From assembly GCF_001552155.1 (NCBI RefSeq), contig NZ_BCQQ01000008.1, forward strand, positions 1-64,000: a stretch of 64,000 nucleotides of DNA, given 5' to 3'. How positions within the stretch are numbered: the stretch's first letter is position 1; the number at the start of each line of letters is the position of its first letter. This DNA comes from Actinomadura formosensis NBRC 14204 (lineage in GTDB: Bacteria; Actinomycetota; Actinomycetes; Streptosporangiales; Streptosporangiaceae). The notes under the pieces are model-generated. The model saw only the letters and a list, made by a program, of their open reading frames with translations. It did no database searches and was not told where the DNA came from. The translations under genes and the position numbers were made by a program. Below, in pieces: positions 60,655-64,000 of the stretch.

Positions 60655-60927
60655 TCAGTCGGGTGTGCCAAGGTCGGGGTAGGCCGCGGACACGGTGCTG
60701 AGCGCCCAGCGCATCCGGGTGCGGTAGGTCTCCGGGTGGTCGCCGGCCTCCTGGGCGACGAGGGCGACGCAGACGGAGCGGTCCCCGCCGCAGGCGCAGA
60801 TCCGGGCGCGGATCGCGGCGCGGACCTGCTCGGTGGAGGGACGGTCGGACTCCTGCAGCCCGCAGCAGAACAGGATCTCGGCCAGATCGGACGTGCTCAT
60901 CGAGGTGAGGGTCGGCGTCTTCGCCAT
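60655..60927 (-). CDS. 90-residue Cys-containing protein
   Basis: Product: KTPTLTSMSTSDLAEILFCC, GLQESDRPSTEQVRAAIRAR, then ICACGGDRSVCVALVAQEAG and MRWALSTVSAAYPDLG. Five Cys lie in CC, CAC and VC, which could bind metal or form disulfides. AAGAAGG precedes ATG 60927. With the 50-residue gene it forms a two-gene unit of unknown role. Confidence 0.65.
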   Translation of the reverse strand: MAKTPTLTSMSTSDLAEILFCCGLQESDRPSTEQVRAAIRARICACGGDRSVCVALVAQEAGDHPETYRTRMRWALSTVSAAYPDLGTPD

Positions 60928-61034
60928 CGTGTGCCTTCTTCCCGCGGAGGGGCCTCGTTCCCCTGCTGCTGGATATGACTCTCCCTGTTGGGCGAATCAA
61001 TCGCTATAGAGGAAAACCCGTAACCGCGGTGGGG

Positions 61035-61976
61035 TCATTCCCCCGGTCCTCTGCTCCGGTCCGTGAACCCGGCCGCGAGGGCCGTCCGGAACGCCCGCAC
61101 GGCCGGGTGGCCGCCGCCTCCCCTGCGGGCCGCGGTGAACAGGCGGCGGACCCGGTGCCCGGCCGGCAGCCGGACGACCGGGACCGTCGGCGGGCGGCCC
61201 GCCCACACGAGCCCCGGCAGCAGCGCGGCGGCGTGGCCGTGTTCGACGAGCCGCAGGTGGAGCAGCAGGTCGGTGGACTCGAACCGCACGTCCGGCTCGA
61301 ACCCGGCCTCGCGGCACAGCCGCGTCGCCCACCGCCGGGACGCGGTGCCCTCCGGCTCCATCACCCACGCGCCGCCCGCCAGGCTCCGCAGGCCGGCGCC
61401 CGAGATGCCCGCCGGAACCGCCGTGTCCGCCGGCACCGCCGTGCCCGCCGGAACCGCGAGGCGGATCTCGTCCTCGCCCAGTTCCGCGTACTCGACTCCC
61501 GCCGGCCGCGGCCCTGGCCCGCCCGGATACTCCTCGGTGATCACGAGGTCGAAGTCCCGCGCGAGCAGGGCGGGGAGCGCGCTCTCCGGCTCCCGCTGGG
61601 TGATCTCGATCCGCAGCCGCGGATGGGCGTCGCGGAGCCGGGTGAGCGCGTCCGGGACGAGCGTGAGCGCGGCGGTCTGGAACGCGGCCACCCGCAGCAC
61701 CCCCGCGATGCCCTCCAGGGACGCCGCGAGCTCGGCCTCCGCGCGTTCGAGCCGTTCCAGCACCGCCTCGGTGTGCGCGACGAGGATCTCGGCCTGCGCG
61801 GTCAGCCGGACCCGGCGCCCCACCGGCTCCAGCAGCGGCACCCCGGCCTCCTTCTCCAGGACGGACAGCTGCTGCGAGATCGACGACGGGCTGTACGACA
61901 GGGCCTCGGCGACGGCGGCGAGCGTCCCGCGATGCTTCAGCTCGCGCAGCAGGCGCAGCCGGTGCAGATCCAGCAT
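61035..61976 (-). CDS. LysR-family transcriptional regulator
   Basis: 313 residues. Helix-turn-helix DLHRLRLLRELKHRGTLAAV, YSPSSISQQLSVLEKEAGVP; periplasmic-binding-type effector domain from about 90. An inserted AVPAGT/AVPADT/AVPAG run (residues near 180-195) comes from an 18-bp tandem repeat in 61417-61470. It is divergent from the ammonia-lyase gene and likely its regulator. ATG 61976. Confidence 0.88.
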   Translation of the reverse strand: MLDLHRLRLLRELKHRGTLAAVAEALSYSPSSISQQLSVLEKEAGVPLLEPVGRRVRLTAQAEILVAHTEAVLERLERAEAELAASLEGIAGVLRVAAFQTAALTLVPDALTRLRDAHPRLRIEITQREPESALPALLARDFDLVITEEYPGGPGPRPAGVEYAELGEDEIRLAVPAGTAVPADTAVPAGISGAGLRSLAGGAWVMEPEGTASRRWATRLCREAGFEPDVRFESTDLLLHLRLVEHGHAAALLPGLVWAGRPPTVPVVRLPAGHRVRRLFTAARRGGGGHPAVRAFRTALAAGFTDRSRGPGE

Positions 61977-61985
61977 GCTTCCCCA

Positions 61986-62009
61986 ATCATCGGCTGAACT
62001 GACGATTAT
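61986..62009. promoter_or_regulatory. Imperfect dyad in the lysR divergent spacer
   Basis: ATCATCG (61986-61992) and CGATTAT (62003-62009) pair at six of seven positions with a 10-base spacer, in the 87-bp gap between lysR and the lyase gene. Candidate LysR binding site. Confidence 0.45.
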
Positions 62010-62063
62010 CGCTCGGAAACATTCGCTGGACCGATCGAAGGCCGCTGCGGAAGTGTGGCGTCC

Positions 62064-63107
62064 ATGGTCCGCTGGTTCGCCCGTCCGGCCGCCCGCGCCT
62101 GGACGTGCCCTCCCGTCCCGCCCGGCGTCGCCGCCTTCCACCGCACGCTCCCCGGTTACGCCCCGACGCCGCTCGTGGAACTGCCGTCCCTGGCCGCCGA
62201 ACTGGGGGTGCGGCGGGTGCTGGTGAAGGACGAGTCGTCCCGGCTCGGGCTCCCCGCCTTCAAGATCCTCGGTGCCTCGTGGGGGATCCACCGGGCGCTC
62301 TCGGACACCCGCGAGGCGACCGGCGTCCGGCTCGTCACGGCGACCGACGGCAACCACGGGCGCGCGGTCGCGGCGACGGCCCGCCTGCTGGGCCTCAAGG
62401 CCGACGTCTACGTCCCGTACGGTGTCCACCCCGCCGCCATGGCCGCGATCAAGGCGGAGGGCGCCGGCCTGACCGAGGTCCCGGGCCCCTACGACGAGGC
62501 CGTGCGCCGCGCGGCCGAGGCGGCGGACGCCGACCCTTCGGCTCTCCTCGTCCAGGACACCGCCTGGCCCGGCTACGAACGCGTCCCGCAGTGGATCGTG
62601 GAGGGCTACTCCACCCTCTTCACCGAGATCGACGTCCAACTGGCCGAGGCGGGCGCCGCCCCAGCGGGCCTGGTGGCCGTCCCCGTGGGCGTGGGCTCGC
62701 TGGCCCAGGCGGCGGTGACCCATTACAGGTCTGGAGGGTGTGCTCCCACCGTGCTCTCCGTGGAACCCGATGCCGCTCCCTGCCTGTTGACGAGCCTCCA
62801 CCAAGACAGGCTTCAGACCATTGAGACGGGCTCGACCACCATGGCGGGCCTCAACTGCGCCACCCCCTCCACCTTGGCTTGGCCCGTCCTCCGCTCCGGC
62901 TTGGACGCGGCAGTGGCAGTGACCGATGCCGATACGGCCCGTGCTGCGAAGGACCTGTCGGCTCTGGGCATATCCGCCGGCCCTTGCGGTGCCGCCTCCC
63001 TGGCAGGCGTCCGTGCCGCCCTGGTCCACCGCCCGTCCTTGGCCCCTGCCCACACCGTTGTACTGCTGAACACAGAAGGCCGAGCAGCCAACCCGTCCTT
63101 GACCTGA
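62064..63107 (+). CDS. PLP-dependent diaminopropionate ammonia-lyase-like enzyme
   Basis: 347 residues, fold type II. The motif KDESSRLGLPAFKILGASWG holds the PLP Lys, TDGNHGRAVAATARLLGLK binds the phosphate, and VGVGSLAQAAV and TEGRA occur later. This pattern matches YgeX/DpaL, which splits 2,3-diaminopropionate to pyruvate and ammonia. It is about 50 residues shorter than E. coli DpaL. A threonine dehydratase-like activity cannot be excluded. The start is uncertain: ATG 62064 or GTG 62055. Confidence 0.82.
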   Translation: MVRWFARPAARAWTCPPVPPGVAAFHRTLPGYAPTPLVELPSLAAELGVRRVLVKDESSRLGLPAFKILGASWGIHRALSDTREATGVRLVTATDGNHGRAVAATARLLGLKADVYVPYGVHPAAMAAIKAEGAGLTEVPGPYDEAVRRAAEAADADPSALLVQDTAWPGYERVPQWIVEGYSTLFTEIDVQLAEAGAAPAGLVAVPVGVGSLAQAAVTHYRSGGCAPTVLSVEPDAAPCLLTSLHQDRLQTIETGSTTMAGLNCATPSTLAWPVLRSGLDAAVAVTDADTARAAKDLSALGISAGPCGAASLAGVRAALVHRPSLAPAHTVVLLNTEGRAANPSLT

Positions 63108-63237
63108 GGAAAGTTACCGCTCGGTCGCGATCCGCTGTACGCGTCGGTAACATACCCCTACCGCATCCGCGCGGATTGATCTACTCTCGGCCAACACTCC
63201 CAGCTACCACTGGGAACGGGTTGCGAGGGGGCTCACG

Positions 63238-63711
63238 GTGGCAGGGACGGACGACGGCCCGGCGGCGGTTCTGCGGCGGTTCCTCGCCGAGCGCGCCGAC
63301 GAGATCACCGCCGAGGTGGTCGGCGAGATCGCCGCCCGCGTCCCCGCCTACACGCATCTGCGGGCCGGCGACGTCTCCAACCTCGTCCGGGAGGCCATCG
63401 CCGTCTACTCGGGAGCCCGCGAGGCGAGCGCCGTACTGCCGGTGTTCCGTGCGCTGGGCGCCGGCGAGGCCCTCGCCGGGCACGACATCCGGTACTTCGA
63501 GTGCGCGCTGCGCACCGCCGCCCGCGTCCTCGTCCGCCGGACGGCCAACGCCGCGGCCCGGCTCTACCCGCCGACGGCGGAATTCATCACGATCATGGAG
63601 ATCGCGTTCACCGCCGAGGACGAACTCGTCGGCGCCGCGGTCGAAGGCCACCACCGGGCGGCGCGCCCCGGCGTGGCGCGTCTCCGCTACCCGCTGTTCA
63701 GCGACAACTAG
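63238..63711 (+). CDS. Helical protein like the sensor region of PucR/RsbR proteins
   Basis: 157 residues, all-helical: LRRFLAERADEITAEVVGEI, ARVPAYTHLRAGDVSNLVRE, HDIRYFECALRTAARVLVRR, EFITIMEIAFTAEDELVGAA. It resembles the N-terminal domain found before PucR-type helix-turn-helix or RsbR STAS parts, but neither follows, so it is free-standing. Start GTG 63238. Function unknown. Confidence 0.6.
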   Translation: MAGTDDGPAAVLRRFLAERADEITAEVVGEIAARVPAYTHLRAGDVSNLVREAIAVYSGAREASAVLPVFRALGAGEALAGHDIRYFECALRTAARVLVRRTANAAARLYPPTAEFITIMEIAFTAEDELVGAAVEGHHRAARPGVARLRYPLFSDN

Positions 63712-63760
63712 CGCGGCGCGAGCGGCGGGCCATGGCCGGAACCGGGCAGCCGCCCGCCGC

Positions 63761-64000
63761 CTAACGGCCGCTCCGTTCCGCGAGGGCGCGCAGGTAGCGG
63801 GAGACCGGGCCCAGGGTGAGGAGGCCGCTGCCGGCGCCGGCCAGTTCACCGGCGGCCGGGGCGAGCGCGCCGTGGGCGCGTCGCATCGCCTCCCGGTCGT
63901 CCAGGGCGACGGCGGCGTGGGCGGTGAGGCACCAGAGCGCCTCGAACAGCAGGTCACGGGGCGGATCGGGGACGTCCCGCAACGCCTTGGCGGCCTCGGC
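63761..64000 (-). CDS. Partial gene, C-terminal 79 residues only
   Basis: The frame runs off the window edge. The visible end reads LRDVPDPPRDLLFEALWCLT, AHAAVALDDREAMRRAHGAL and GELAGAGSGLLTLGPVSRYL. It resembles the TPR-like C-terminus of large transcriptional regulators or ATPases (BTAD/LuxR class), a guess without the N-terminus. Confidence 0.55.
   Translation of the reverse strand, partial: AEAAKALRDVPDPPRDLLFEALWCLTAHAAVALDDREAMRRAHGALAPAAGELAGAGSGLLTLGPVSRYLRALAERSGR

Overview
The window is chromosomal DNA of a high-GC actinomycete. Nearly every gene has G or C at most third codon positions, GTG and TTG starts are common, and gene order is typical of Actinomycetota: rpsF-ssb-rpsR-rplI followed by dnaB, and SRP RNA-dnaX-YbaB-recR-DUF5063 followed by aspartokinase and aspartate-semialdehyde dehydrogenase. 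A Thermomonosporaceae-like organism (Actinomadura and relatives) fits the content, but the family is inference. No phage, insertion sequence, CRISPR array or biosynthetic cluster was seen; this is mostly core chromosome with small accessory modules.

Layout. 1-7.7 kb: end of a class A penicillin-binding protein, a GT87-type mannosyltransferase, a MerR regulator, an orphan barstar-like protein, small membrane proteins and an endonuclease IV. 7.8-9.7 kb: rpsF-ssb-rpsR-rplI, with a leader that folds like the S6:S18 autoregulatory element. 9.7-16 kb: a VOC protein, a small gene with a LexA-like box over its start, a MATE exporter, a cluster of DnaA boxes, and dnaB interrupted by two inteins. 16-22.7 kb: small regulator/enzyme pairs (PadR, MarR with three operators and an epoxide hydrolase, a methyltransferase, an XRE/MmyB regulator, an anti-sigma-type ATPase). 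22.7-28.2 kb: a tripartite tricarboxylate transporter (tctCBA) divergent from a CitA/DcuS-type two-component system. 28.2-32.4 kb: VOC, DHA2-family exporter, SDR, NTF2-like and unknown membrane proteins. 32.5-35.7 kb: alkylation repair (Ada-AlkA fusion, ogt) followed by a second sliding clamp. 35.7-41.1 kb: XRE-cupin regulator, B3/4 protein, EamA exporter, tRNA-Ser(CGA), tadA with two TadA-associated paralogues, upp. 41.2-47.5 kb: small proteins, a PH-domain membrane protein, an XRE-TPR regulator, a GntR-NimT exporter operon, tRNA-Ser(GGA), DUF952. 47.5-56.8 kb: SRP RNA, dnaX, ybaB-recR-DUF5063, LLM oxidoreductase, ask, asd. 56.8-64 kb: TetR, S9 peptidase, MerR, a lipoprotein, two tiny genes, LysR divergent from a diaminopropionate ammonia-lyase-like enzyme, and two proteins of unknown role, the last cut by the window edge.

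The most notable points are two DnaB inteins of different mechanistic classes, each lacking the catalytic acidic residues of its homing endonuclease, and a DnaA-box cluster directly upstream of that gene. Others are a LexA-like box on a leaderless small gene, three TTGG-N5-CCAA operators at the MarR gene, an AT-rich-codon island inside dnaX, and a sliding-clamp paralogue beside alkylation-repair genes. Leaderless starts (a -10 hexamer ending 6-7 bases before the start codon) recur through the window. All functions are read from protein motifs and context; no database search was run.
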